Numbered from the stretch's first letter, positions 1 to 7,507 are shown. The stretch: DNA of 35,504 nucleotides from JAEUMY01 sp031394355 (GCA_031394355.1 JANNSU010000010.1:1-35504); one strand, 5' to 3'. The notes: generated from the letters alone by a model not told the origin. Numbers and translations are program-made.

Positions 1-168
1 CTCCTCTCGAGCCTCGGGGACGAGGGCCGAGAATGGGCTCCGCGATTCGCCGCCCGTTACTTACAGGTGCCGCCCAGGTGGCGTGGCATCGAGGTCGAGT
101 GGCCGCTCTTCCTCTCGCTCGTGCGCGCCGGAGCACCGATCGTGGATGAAGCCGTCACGATTCGTTAA
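1..168 (+). CDS. 3' end of an unrecognised gene (partial)
   Basis: Frame 1 is open from the window edge to a TAA at 166-168, giving the last 55 residues of a protein whose start lies upstream. The composition looks coding: several Trp residues, mixed charge, and segments such as RYLQVPPRWRGIEVEWP and LVRAGAPIVDEAVTIR. I do not recognise the family and assign no function. It converges on the minus-strand cytochrome gene, with about 100 bp between the two stops. That gap holds two short palindromes and no other gene. Confidence 0.5.
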   Translation, partial: LLSSLGDEGREWAPRFAARYLQVPPRWRGIEVEWPLFLSLVRAGAPIVDEAVTIR

Positions 169-188
169 GGTAGTGCCATGACCCCCTG

Positions 189-208
189 CCCCCTTTGCCA
201 AAGGGGGG
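189..208. repeat. CCCCCTTT/AAAGGGGG hairpin repeat, copy 1
   Basis: CCCCCTTT, loop GCC, AAAGGGGG forms an 8-bp perfect stem between two convergent genes. A near-identical palindrome lies at 7552-7569. No U-tract follows, so it is better read as an interspersed repeat than as an intrinsic terminator, although it could still act at RNA level. Confidence 0.6.
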
Positions 209-225
209 AACAGATGTGCGAATAG

Positions 226-239
226 TGCGAATATTCGCA
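226..239. repeat. TGCGAATATTCGCA palindrome, copy 1 (intergenic)
   Basis: Full 14-bp form between the two convergent gene ends. It is preceded directly by a partial copy, GTGCGAATA (217-224 region), so this site may have slipped or duplicated. Confidence 0.85.
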
Positions 240-271
240 ATGGTCGCCACACCCGGCACACAGCCCAACCG

Positions 272-949
272 TCAGTTGGGAAACGGAAACCGGATCATCT
301 TGGTCAATGTGCGCTGGCCGGTGACGTTGAAGGTGAGGTCGACGTTGCCTCGATCCGAAAACACCAGCGCCGCTACACCCACCTCGGTCAGGCTGTAGAG
401 CGACGGGTCCACCAACGCGGCAAACGGTGTCCCGCGCGCCCGATAGAGCGGCGCGGTGTAGATCGATGGCCCGCTCCAGCTGCCGCCATTGAATAGAAAC
501 CACTCCGGATTGCCCGCTGCGTCGAACGTGTACCAGATGCCCGCCAGCTGATTGCGACCCGAGAACTGGCGCAGATTGACGCTGGAGCCGCCATTCTTCT
601 GATCCCACCAGAAGTCCCCCACGTTGAAGTCCGGCCGGTTGGTGGGTGGGCCTAGTGACTCGACGAAGTAGGCGGCGAGATCGCGTTCGTCCTGCGCCGT
701 GATCACGCTCTGCAGAAAGCCCATGGGCGACACCCGATTCAAGGCACCGCGGATCTCATCGGCCGTTCGCACGCGTGGATCGACAAAGCCTGTCCCGGGC
801 GGGTCAGCATGGCAGCGCGCGCAGTTGGCGACATACAGGGTCCGGCCCTTTGCGGCGTCCTGTGCTGCCGCGTCCACCGTATTGAACAACATCACCATGC
901 CCAGGAGGAAAAAAAGAGGCCCGCTTGCGCGGGCCGGGAGGAGGTTCAT
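272..949 (-). CDS. Exported cytochrome c-like protein with C-terminal GxWY-type domain
   Basis: A 225-residue protein from ATG at 949; an adjacent GTG at 952 is an alternative start. An AAGGA lies about 10 nt upstream of the ATG. Residues 1-30 form a signal peptide (hydrophobic PLFFLLGMVMLF, then AAAQ). Haem c attachment is CARCH (C43, C46, H47) and a likely axial Met is M76. From about residue 88 the chain resembles the secreted repeat usually written WYNPxESGxGxxIxxxxxxLxxxWYTYDxxGxPxWL: here DFWWDQKNGGSSVNLRQF, then GIWYTFDAAGNPEWFLF and a GPSIYTAPLYR segment. Expected role is a periplasmic electron carrier or sensor; the substrate is unknown. It lies 22 nt downstream of the phoX-like gene on the same strand. 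Its signal-peptide codons contain a terminator-like hairpin. Confidence 0.85.
   Translation of the reverse strand: MNLLPARASGPLFFLLGMVMLFNTVDAAAQDAAKGRTLYVANCARCHADPPGTGFVDPRVRTADEIRGALNRVSPMGFLQSVITAQDERDLAAYFVESLGPPTNRPDFNVGDFWWDQKNGGSSVNLRQFSGRNQLAGIWYTFDAAGNPEWFLFNGGSWSGPSIYTAPLYRARGTPFAALVDPSLYSLTEVGVAALVFSDRGNVDLTFNVTGQRTLTKMIRFPFPN
909..937 (-). terminator. Intrinsic terminator-like hairpin inside the cytochrome 5' coding region
   Basis: Read on the minus strand, the GGCCCGC stem, GCAA loop and GCGGGCC are followed directly by TCTTTTTTTCC. This is a textbook GC stem plus U-tract. It lies about 40 nt after the phoX-like stop and within codons for residues 5-15 of the cytochrome signal peptide, so it could end or attenuate readthrough from phoX. 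Confidence 0.65.
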
Positions 950-974
950 CACGTTGCTGTCCTTCTGCTTGGAT

Positions 975-3161
975 TCAGATCAGGCTGGCACCGATGTCGC
1001 CGCCGTCATCCTTGGTGATGACGATGGTCGCCGAACGCGGGCGGCTGGTGCCGCCATCGGGCCAGTTGCTGCCGTAAGCACGGGTCGCGAAGTTGGGCGT
1101 GGTGTCTTCGCCCGGATGCTGGATGTTGACAAAGATGGCCTTGCCGTCCGGTGTCTCGGTGATGCCCGTGATCTCGCATTCTTTCGGGCCGACAAGGAAG
1201 CGACGCAGGCTGGCTTCGGTCATTTGTGCGCCGACTTTGGTCGTCACCGACTTGGTCGCAGCACCATCGGTATTGACGATGGTTCTGGTCGTGCCGTCAC
1301 CAACCCGGCCCGGAATGCAAGCCAGCATCATGCAGTTGGTGACATCCGTATAGGCACCATCATCTGTCTGGATCCACAGCAGGCCGTTCCTGCCGAACCA
1401 GGCACCATCCGGGCTGGAAAAGTCGTTGCCCGCCGTGAGGCCGGACACGTTGATGTTGGGGTCGGTGACCGAGGCGCGAGCGCCGAACAGGAAGATATCC
1501 CATGCAAACGTCGTGGCGGAAACCAAGCCACCGGTTTCTGCCCAACGGATGATGTGGCCGTTGGGGTTGCCGCGCTGCGCTGTGCCGGTGGTGCGCGGGT
1601 CGTTGTAGAAGCGCGGATTGGCCGGATCGGTGTTGGCGAGTGTGCGAATGGTGCTGTTGTTGTTGGTGAGCGTGAGATACACGTCGCCGTTCACCGGGTT
1701 GACCGCGCCCCACTCGGGACGATCCATCTTGGTGGCACCTGCCACATCGGCAGCAAGACGTGTGTTGATGCAAACGTCCGCCTGGTCTGCGAACGCATAG
1801 GCTGGATTCGAAGCGGTGATGCCATTCAGGCCAAACGTCAGTTCAACCCACTGGCCGGTGCCATCAGCATTGAACCGTGCGACATAAAGCTTGCCAGCGT
1901 CCATGTACTTGTCGCCTGCGGCGAGGCCGCGGGTGGCGTCCGCCGGATCCCAGTTGGCTGTCGAGACAAACTTGTACATGTATTCGCCGCGTGAATCGTC
2001 GCCCGAATACCACACCAGAGGTTGACCAGCGCGAACCGGACCAAGCCAGGCACCTTCGTGGCCGAAGCGACCCAACGCGGTGCGCTTCTTGGGGGTGGAA
2101 GTCGGGTTGAACGGGTCGATTTCGACGACCCAGCCGTAGGTGTTGACGACATTGCGGAAGTCATCGCTGCCGTCAGCCGACGTACCGGTCCGCATCGTGT
2201 TCCAGCGGGAGAACGTGGTGTCGTTGGGGTCAGTCGCCACGGCAGTCGCCCACAATTCACGGCCGTTGCCCTGCACGCCGTAGCGGGCGAACGAGGCGAG
2301 TTCCTTGGCGGAGCGGGTGGGGTTGTCCGTGGCGGTGATGCGGCGGAAATAACCGGCCCAGTTCTCTTCGCAGGTCAGGTACGTGCCCCAGGGCGTGAAG
2401 CCATTGGCGCAGTTGTTCACGGTGCCACGCGTACGGGTACCGTTGGTGGAATAACGCGTGATCATCATCGATCCAGCGGCGGGGCCGGAGAGGATCATGT
2501 CGGTATTGGTGGTGACGCGGCGATTGAAGCTGGACCCCTGGAGGTAGGTGTAGCTGTTGTTGCTCTTGCCCACTTCGATGACGGACACGCCATGGACATT
2601 GAGCTCCTTGATGACTTCATCATTGACGGTGCGCACACCGCTGACAATGGTCGGGCCGGTCGCATGCAGGAAGGCAGGCGTGATCGCCTCATGGTTCATG
2701 ACCAGCAGACCGCGGTCGCTGGCGTTCAAGCTGAACAAGCCCGTGGAAGACAGGCCGAAATAGTACATGCCATCGTGGTGGTCGCCCGCGCGGTTGGCAT
2801 AGGAAGCGCCGGTGTCGGTACCGTCGTTGGCATAGGCCGGTGTGGCGGTCGTCATGGGGTCGCCAAGGCGAAACAGAACGCGAGCGGAATAACCCGGCGG
2901 AACAGTGACTGCGTCGGCCAAGTTCTTGCCAATGGGGCTGAAGTTGAGTTGCAGTGTCTTTGGTGTCTCAATGGTGTCGACATCTGCGCAGGCAGCCAAT
3001 CCGCCACCCATGAATGCGCTGGCAGCCAGGCCGAAAGAACCCTGCAACAGGCTGCGGCGAGACAGTCGTGCATTCAGCACGCTTTCAAATTCCGGATTGT
3101 TCGAGTGGTTGATGCCGATGTCTTCGAGTTCCATGGGCGAATCGTTGCGTGCATGCGTCAT
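975..3161 (-). CDS. PhoX/DUF839-family phosphatase, Tat-exported
   Basis: A 728-residue protein with a twin-arginine signal at residues 34-39 (SRRSLL) followed by a hydrophobic stretch and LAAC (C58), which could be a lipobox. The body matches the DUF839/PhoX family: VPPGYSARVLFRLGDP near residue 90, HHDGMYYFGL, LLVMNHE, NCANGFTPWGTYLTCEENW, YGWVVEIDPF, GRFGHEGAW, a late TPDGKAIFVNIQHPGE, and a closing RPRSATIVI. Characterised PhoX enzymes are periplasmic Ca/Fe-dependent alkaline phosphatases acting on phosphate monoesters; that activity is family knowledge, not shown here. The start ATG has AGGA about 9 nt upstream. A Pho box with matching -10 precedes the gene, supporting phosphate-starvation control. 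It reads into the cytochrome gene. The symbol is withheld because DUF839 includes members other than true PhoX. Confidence 0.9.
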   Translation of the reverse strand: MTHARNDSPMELEDIGINHSNNPEFESVLNARLSRRSLLQGSFGLAASAFMGGGLAACADVDTIETPKTLQLNFSPIGKNLADAVTVPPGYSARVLFRLGDPMTTATPAYANDGTDTGASYANRAGDHHDGMYYFGLSSTGLFSLNASDRGLLVMNHEAITPAFLHATGPTIVSGVRTVNDEVIKELNVHGVSVIEVGKSNNSYTYLQGSSFNRRVTTNTDMILSGPAAGSMMITRYSTNGTRTRGTVNNCANGFTPWGTYLTCEENWAGYFRRITATDNPTRSAKELASFARYGVQGNGRELWATAVATDPNDTTFSRWNTMRTGTSADGSDDFRNVVNTYGWVVEIDPFNPTSTPKKRTALGRFGHEGAWLGPVRAGQPLVWYSGDDSRGEYMYKFVSTANWDPADATRGLAAGDKYMDAGKLYVARFNADGTGQWVELTFGLNGITASNPAYAFADQADVCINTRLAADVAGATKMDRPEWGAVNPVNGDVYLTLTNNNSTIRTLANTDPANPRFYNDPRTTGTAQRGNPNGHIIRWAETGGLVSATTFAWDIFLFGARASVTDPNINVSGLTAGNDFSSPDGAWFGRNGLLWIQTDDGAYTDVTNCMMLACIPGRVGDGTTRTIVNTDGAATKSVTTKVGAQMTEASLRRFLVGPKECEITGITETPDGKAIFVNIQHPGEDTTPNFATRAYGSNWPDGGTSRPRSATIVITKDDGGDIGASLI

Positions 3162-3214
3162 GACGTGGGTCCTGTCGGGAAGGGTGGCTTGCGGAGAGTT
3201 ACTGCTCGGGAAGC

Positions 3215-3259
3215 AATGTAGGGATTGCGGGTTACAGGACTGTGACGGTTCCGTGACGA
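3215..3259 (-). promoter_or_regulatory. Pho box (three direct repeats) plus -10 for the phoX-like gene
   Basis: On the minus strand, three 7-mers TCGTCAC, CCGTCAC and CTGTAAC are each separated by 4 nt (period 11), at 3259-3253, 3248-3242 and 3237-3231. The E. coli PhoB half-site is CTGTCAT. Ten nt after the last repeat is TACATT (3220-3215), a good -10. This is the layout of PhoB-activated promoters, where the box replaces -35. It ends 53 nt from the phoX-like ATG. Confidence 0.7.
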
Positions 3260-3271
3260 GGTAGTCTGGAT

Positions 3272-3285
3272 TGCGAATATTCGCA
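3272..3285. repeat. TGCGAATATTCGCA palindrome, copy 2 (intergenic)
   Basis: Full 14-bp form in the divergent promoter region, 12 bp from the outer Pho repeat. Confidence 0.85.
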
Positions 3286-3379
3286 GGTAAAAGTACGCGC
3301 TCTCGGCGCAGCTTTCGTTGCAGGCATCAATGCAAAACTTCGCAAGAGTGCAGATCAAAACCCGATGTCGCGCTCCGGC

Positions 3380-3385
3380 TACAAT
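3380..3385 (+). promoter_or_regulatory. Possible -10 of the S9 peptidase gene
   Basis: TACAAT lies 40 nt before the chosen ATG. No convincing -35 was seen, so this is tentative. Confidence 0.3.
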
Positions 3386-3425
3386 GCGACCTTGCTCTCA
3401 AATTTTCGGGATATCCCAAGACATC

Positions 3426-5474
3426 ATGGCCAAGAAAAACAATCGCCTCACCGTTGAACATCTCTGGAAAATGAAGCGTCAAGGCGGGCTATCGCTCTCG
3501 CCGGATGGTTCGCAAGCCGTGGCGTCGGTCACGTCGTTCGACATGGAATCGAACAAGGCCCAGTCGTCGCTGTGGCTGCTCTCGACCTTCGGCGGCGAGC
3601 CGCGCCAGCTCACGACCTGTGGCGAGAAGGATGGTGAACCCGTCTGGTCGCCGGATGGCAAGTGCATCGCCTTTGTCGCCAAACGAACGGAAGGCGGCAA
3701 GAAGGACGACGAGCCGCAGCTCTATGTGATTGCACCGGATGGCGGCGAGGCACGACGCGTGACCACGCTGGCCACGGGCGTTGCGGGCATCAAGTGGTTC
3801 CCCGATTCGAAAAAGCTGGCAGCCGTGACCTGGGTCTGGCCAGACGTGAAGGGCGAGAAGAAGCAGGCCGAAAAGCTGAAGGCGCACAACGACTCCAAGG
3901 TCAAAGCACACGTTGTCGAACACGCGGCCTATCGGTATTGGGATCACTGGTTGTCGGATGGCCGCGTGCCGCACGTCATCACGATCGATCTCGCGTCCGG
4001 CAAGGTGAAGGACCTTTTCGAAGGCAGCAAATACGAGCTGAAGCAGGCGGATACGTCTGGGCAGTACTACGACATCGCACCGGACGGCAAAGAGATCGTG
4101 TTCAGCTTTGATCCCGCCGCAGAGAAGCGGTTCGACCATGAGCATCATCTCGTCACACTGGATCTCAAGAGCGGCAAATTCCACACGCTGACCGGCAAGT
4201 CACCGCTGAACCATGAGCATCCTGCCTATTCGCCCGACGGCAAGTGGATCGCCTGCATCACCAACAATCTGAAGCAGAGCTATATCGCCCAGGACAAGCT
4301 GACGCTGATCGAGCGGAAGAGCGGCAAGGTCAGCCTTCATTCCGCCAAGTGGGATCGCGGCGTCAATGCGCCGCTGAAGTGGGCGGATGACAGCGCGTCG
4401 ATCTGGTTTACCGCCGAAGACTCGGCACGCACGCATCTGTTCCGATTTGCGTTGGACGCAAAGCAGCCCGAGATCGTCGGCCAGGGCGGCACCGTGACTG
4501 ACTTTGATGTGGCTGCCGAGCATGCCGTGTTCGTGCGCAACAACATGTCCACGCCCCCGCGAATATTCGCAATGGATCTCGTGACCGGCACGGAGTTGCC
4601 CATCGAAGATTTCAACGGCCCGATCATGGCTGGCCTCAAGCTGGGCAGGGTCGAGGAATTCAACATCCCCGGCTTCAACGGCGACAGCACGCAGATGTGG
4701 GCCATCTATCCGCCGGATTTCGACCCGAAGAAGAAATGGCCGCTGGTGCACAACATCCACGGCGGACCGCACTCCACCTGGGGCGACAACTTCCATTTCC
4801 GCTGGAACAACCACACCTTTGCCGCGCAGGGCTATGTCGTCGTGTGCGTGAATTACCACGGCTCGTCCAGCTTCGGCCAGGATTGGAACGAGTCCATCAA
4901 CGAAGACTGGGGTCGGCGCGAGCATGCGGATGTGGAGGCCGGTACGGACTTCATGCTGAAGCAGGGCTACATCGACAAGAACCGCCTCGCCGCGACCGGC
5001 GGAAGCTACGGCGGCTTCATGGTCGCGTGGATGAACAGCAGAAACGGCGTGAAAGGCGGCCCCGGATTCGACAAGGCGAAGGCTGGCGATCGCTACAAGG
5101 CCTATGTCTGCCACGCCGGTTGCTTCGACTGGGTGTCGATGTTCTCTGACGATGCCTACTACTGGCATCCGAAGGAACTGGGCGCGTTCTACTGGGACGA
5201 CATGAAAAAGATCGAGGCGCAGAATCCACGCGCACTGGTCAAGCCGATGCAAACGCCAACGCTGGTGATTCACGGCCTGCTCGATTACCGCGTGCCGGAT
5301 TCACAGGGCCTCGCGTACTACAACTCGCTCAAGGCCAAGGGCGTGGACTCACGGCTCGTGTTCTTCCCGGATGAGAACCACTGGATACTCAAGCCGCAGA
5401 ACTCGCGGCTCTGGTACGGGGAGTATTTTGCTTGGCTGAAGCGCTACATTGGCGTGGGTGCAAGCAAGAAGTAA
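3426..5474 (+). CDS. S9-family prolyl oligopeptidase-type peptidase
   Basis: A 682-residue protein from ATG 3426 (MAKKNNRLTVEHLWKMKR). The frame is open further upstream, but that stretch has no family resemblance and spans the likely promoter. The N-terminal two thirds is a beta-propeller with repeats such as LSPDGSQAVAS, WSPDGKCIAFV, IAPDGKEIVFS and YSPDGKWIACI. The C-terminal alpha/beta-hydrolase domain carries NIHGGPH, the nucleophile elbow TGGSYGGF (Ser527), Asp620 in GLLDYRVP and His652 in DENHWIL. This is the Ser-Asp-His order of acylaminoacyl-peptidase/POP enzymes, which trim short peptides. There is no signal peptide, so it is probably cytoplasmic. The gene is divergent from phoX and convergent with the DUF418 gene. 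A GCGAATATTCGC palindrome sits inside codons for RIFA. Confidence 0.92.
   Translation: MAKKNNRLTVEHLWKMKRQGGLSLSPDGSQAVASVTSFDMESNKAQSSLWLLSTFGGEPRQLTTCGEKDGEPVWSPDGKCIAFVAKRTEGGKKDDEPQLYVIAPDGGEARRVTTLATGVAGIKWFPDSKKLAAVTWVWPDVKGEKKQAEKLKAHNDSKVKAHVVEHAAYRYWDHWLSDGRVPHVITIDLASGKVKDLFEGSKYELKQADTSGQYYDIAPDGKEIVFSFDPAAEKRFDHEHHLVTLDLKSGKFHTLTGKSPLNHEHPAYSPDGKWIACITNNLKQSYIAQDKLTLIERKSGKVSLHSAKWDRGVNAPLKWADDSASIWFTAEDSARTHLFRFALDAKQPEIVGQGGTVTDFDVAAEHAVFVRNNMSTPPRIFAMDLVTGTELPIEDFNGPIMAGLKLGRVEEFNIPGFNGDSTQMWAIYPPDFDPKKKWPLVHNIHGGPHSTWGDNFHFRWNNHTFAAQGYVVVCVNYHGSSSFGQDWNESINEDWGRREHADVEAGTDFMLKQGYIDKNRLAATGGSYGGFMVAWMNSRNGVKGGPGFDKAKAGDRYKAYVCHAGCFDWVSMFSDDAYYWHPKELGAFYWDDMKKIEAQNPRALVKPMQTPTLVIHGLLDYRVPDSQGLAYYNSLKAKGVDSRLVFFPDENHWILKPQNSRLWYGEYFAWLKRYIGVGASKK
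4559..4570. repeat. GCGAATATTCGC palindrome, copy 3 (inside S9 peptidase)
   Basis: 12-bp core with only the right flanking A. Read as CGA ATA TTC GCA, giving RIFA in a propeller blade. Confidence 0.85.
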
Positions 5475-5495
5475 CGGCGCCTGCTGGTTGCTGTC

Positions 5496-5515
5496 GTCCC
5501 GGCGAAGGCCGGGAC
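5496..5515. repeat. GTCCCGGC/GCCGGGAC hairpin
   Basis: 8-bp perfect stem with a 4-nt loop, 22 nt after the S9 peptidase stop. Its core CCGGCGAAGGCCG recurs, diverged, near 13935-13950 with a similar following CCAGTGGC/CCAGCGGC tail. It may double as a 3' end for the peptidase transcript. Confidence 0.55.
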
Positions 5516-5566
5516 CCAGTGGCGTTCGTTGCAATGCTGCCGATATTCGCTCTAAAGGCAGCGACC

Positions 5567-5648
5567 GTAGCCCGGATGCAGCAACGCGGAATCCGGGATC
5601 GTGGATATTGGACGAAACCCGGATTCCGCTGCGCTGCATCCGGGCTAC
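5567..5648. repeat. GTAGCCCGGA inverted-repeat element, copy 1
   Basis: Perfect 16-bp ends GTAGCCCGGATGCAGC (5567-5582) and GCTGCATCCGGGCTAC (5633-5648). An inner perfect pair lies at GCGGAATCCGGG (5586-5597) and CCCGGATTCCGC (5618-5629). It would fold as one long hairpin. A second, diverged copy is at 8887-8965. Confidence 0.75.
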
Positions 5649-5654
5649 AACTTC

Positions 5655-5668
5655 TGCGAATATTCGCA
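5655..5668. repeat. TGCGAATATTCGCA palindrome, copy 4 (intergenic)
   Basis: Full 14-bp form, 6 bp after the GTAGCCCGGA element. Confidence 0.85.
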
Positions 5669-5700
5669 ATCCGAACTTGGCGAGATTCAAGACCAAGTCG

Positions 5701-5800
5701 GAACACAGATGAACGCAGGTGCAAGGTGGAATGAACGCGGAGTGACCTCGAAATCGGCAGGTTCGAACTTCCTTCTGTGTTCATCCGCGTTCATGTGTGT
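5701..5800. repeat. Imperfect inverted repeat, GAACACAGATGAACGC type
   Basis: GAACACAGATGAACGCAG at 5701-5718 faces CTGTGTTCATCCGCGTTCAT at 5776-5795, with a further ATGAACGCGGAGTG between them. The arms match with small indels. It sits just outside the DUF418 stop. Confidence 0.45.
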
Positions 5801-5818
5801 TTGCGTTTTTCTCCCCAA

Positions 5819-7000
5819 CTAGCGCCGGTAAACATGCCGCCGCCACCACGCCTCCATCGGCCCGGTGTCATGGCGGGCCATCCACCATTGGCTGAAGACG
5901 AGCTGCACTGCGAAAATTCCCACCGCCAGTGCGACCAGCCCCGCTTGCCGCAAGTCATCGCCCAGCCCCAGCCCGGAGCCGTACAGCACCACCGAGCAAA
6001 TCACCGACTGTGCAAGATAGTTGGTGAGCGGCATGCGCCCGGCAGGTGCCAGCAGTGGCACCAACCGCTGCATGACAGGGCGGTGCAAGGTGAGCATGAA
6101 CGCTGCAATGATCGCGGCCGACTGCATCAGCAGGAACAGATCGATGATCGGCATCCACATCGCCCACATGGGGTTGAATGACTGCGTGTTCTGCCACTGG
6201 ATCGCCGTCCAGGCGGCGGAGGCAGGCAGGCCCAGCACGAGGCCGGCCTTCAGGATCATGAGCCACGTCGCACGGTATTTTTCCGGCCGGTGCAGCCAGC
6301 CCATGCGTGCGGTAAAAACCCCCGCCAGAAAGATGAGCATCACTTGCGGAATCAGAAAGCAGAAATAGACCGTGATGAGGAGATAGTCCTGAATGCGCTG
6401 CAAGGTGGCTTCGACATAACTTCCAGTGGGGTAGATGGATGCAGTGGTCGGCCCGGGCGGGGAGCCAGAATCCAGCAGCCCCATCAGCGCGAAACTCATC
6501 GCGATGGACAATGTGATCAACAACCATGTCCGCATCGACTGCAGCAGCTTCTTCGGGCCCCAGCTGAGTCGCTTCCGCAGGAAAATGGCTGTCAGTGCAT
6601 AGCGGGACAGGATGTCGCCAAACCAGATGAAGAGACCGTGGAAAACACCGAGTAAACCCAGGAACCACAGTCTTCTGCTGTAAAGCTCGTCCACATTGCC
6701 ACCACGTCGTCGCGCGCGCCGCCAGAAGATCAGAAACCCGTATCCGAAAAGGAAGGCGAAGATCGGATAAAACTTGTACTCGGCGAAGAAGGCGACCAGC
6801 AACATCACCACCTGGTCTGCGAGGGATGAGGTCGCGTCGATCACGCCGAGCGACGGCCCGTTCAGGCCGTTGGCGAACGACATGATGTTCACGACGAGAA
6901 TGCCGAATAACGCGAAGCCGCGGAGGGCATCGATGTGTTGGTCGCGCTTTGACTCCGGTTCGGGTACAGCCGGTGCAGACTCAGGTGCGATGCTGTTCAA
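5819..7000 (-). CDS. DUF418-family membrane protein
   Basis: A 393-residue integral membrane protein. The N-terminal motif DALRGFALFGILVVNI is the DUF418 hallmark. Many hydrophobic helices follow, for example VVMLLVAFFAEYKFYPIFAFLFGYGFLIF and LLITVYFCFLIPQVMLIFLAGVF, and the C-terminal SQWWMARHDTGPMEAWWRRHVYR matches the usual GPxEWLWR ending. No function is established for the family; a role in envelope transport is sometimes suggested. The frame stays open far upstream, but that part is antisense-like and out of frame with the real DUF3429 gene. The best start is TTG at 7000, which overlaps the DUF3429 stop (TTGA), suggesting coupled translation. The resulting length fits the family. Confidence 0.88.
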   Translation of the reverse strand: MNSIAPESAPAVPEPESKRDQHIDALRGFALFGILVVNIMSFANGLNGPSLGVIDATSSLADQVVMLLVAFFAEYKFYPIFAFLFGYGFLIFWRRARRRGGNVDELYSRRLWFLGLLGVFHGLFIWFGDILSRYALTAIFLRKRLSWGPKKLLQSMRTWLLITLSIAMSFALMGLLDSGSPPGPTTASIYPTGSYVEATLQRIQDYLLITVYFCFLIPQVMLIFLAGVFTARMGWLHRPEKYRATWLMILKAGLVLGLPASAAWTAIQWQNTQSFNPMWAMWMPIIDLFLLMQSAAIIAAFMLTLHRPVMQRLVPLLAPAGRMPLTNYLAQSVICSVVLYGSGLGLGDDLRQAGLVALAVGIFAVQLVFSQWWMARHDTGPMEAWWRRHVYRR

Positions 7001-7440
7001 CGCGGTAGCGCCCACCAGGACACGATGAAGCAGAGGCCCACGATGGCGGTGATGAGGCTGCGGAGCTTGAAGAACCAGGCGGGGATCAGTTGCTGCACGG
7101 CGAGCAGGCCATCCACCGCCCAGACGCCCACAAGAATGCCCAGCAGTGCAATCAACTGCATGTGCGGGTTGATCATGAACATGAGCACGCCCCACGCGAG
7201 CAGCGAGGGCAACACGCTCAGTGCAAAGAGTCGAGTAGCGCTCTTCGGTGCCGTGTCCATCATCTTCAACGCCAAGCCCCACTGGATGCCGCCCAGGAAC
7301 GACAGGATCACGGCACCATAGGTAATCAGTATCACCACCGACGTGGTCTGATGGAACGGGCCACCGGCCACCAGCGAAAGCGATGCCGACAGGAAGGGCA
7401 GGGCGCCGGTGAGAACGAGGACGGTGGGGATGGTTTTCAT
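6997..7440 (-). CDS. DUF3429-family small membrane protein
   Basis: A 147-residue protein from ATG 7440 (MKTIPTVLVLTGALPFLSAS). About five hydrophobic helices are visible: TVLVLTGALPFLSASLSLVAG, VVILITYGAVILSFLGGIQWGLAL, LFALSVLPSLLAWGVLMF, LIALLGILVGVWAV and SLITAIVGLCFIVSW. The FLGGIQWGLAL segment is characteristic of DUF3429 proteins, whose role is unknown. No clear Shine-Dalgarno precedes the ATG: the 5' leader is a C-rich tract. The frame continues upstream to 7563, but that part is low-complexity Pro/Ser and unlikely to be translated. It forms a coupled pair with the DUF418 gene. Confidence 0.82.
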   Translation of the reverse strand: MKTIPTVLVLTGALPFLSASLSLVAGGPFHQTTSVVILITYGAVILSFLGGIQWGLALKMMDTAPKSATRLFALSVLPSLLAWGVLMFMINPHMQLIALLGILVGVWAVDGLLAVQQLIPAWFFKLRSLITAIVGLCFIVSWWALPR

Positions 7441-7441
7441 T

Positions 7442-7507
7442 GGCGGTGGGGAGTGAGCAGTGGGGTGGGGAAAGGAGTGGGCTGGGGAGCGGGGTGGGGA
7501 GTGGCAG
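7442..7507 (+). other. G-run tract able to form G-quadruplex
   Basis: At least seven runs of three to four G in about 65 bp on the plus strand, roughly (GGGGAG) repeats with short loops, immediately 5' of the DUF3429 ATG. The DUF3429/418 mRNA leader is therefore C-rich and the G strand is its template. Confidence 0.6.

Larger units (their letters stand above)
5475..5818. other. Gap between convergent genes filled with repeats
   Basis: No credible gene. The 344 bp holds a CCGGCGAAGGCCGG-type hairpin, an 82-bp GTAGCCCGGA inverted repeat, one TGCGAATATTCGCA copy and a GAACACAGATGAACGC-type inverted repeat, so almost the whole gap is repeat sequence. Confidence 0.7.

Noticed and set aside
699..3221. 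Long plus-strand frames (about 430 and 400 residues) opposite phoX
   Set aside because: Antisense shadows of a clearly conserved gene; no recognisable motifs and no ribosome site.
5541..5550. CGATATTCGC considered as another iterated palindrome copy
   Set aside because: Only half of the 12-bp core matches; not distinguishable from chance.
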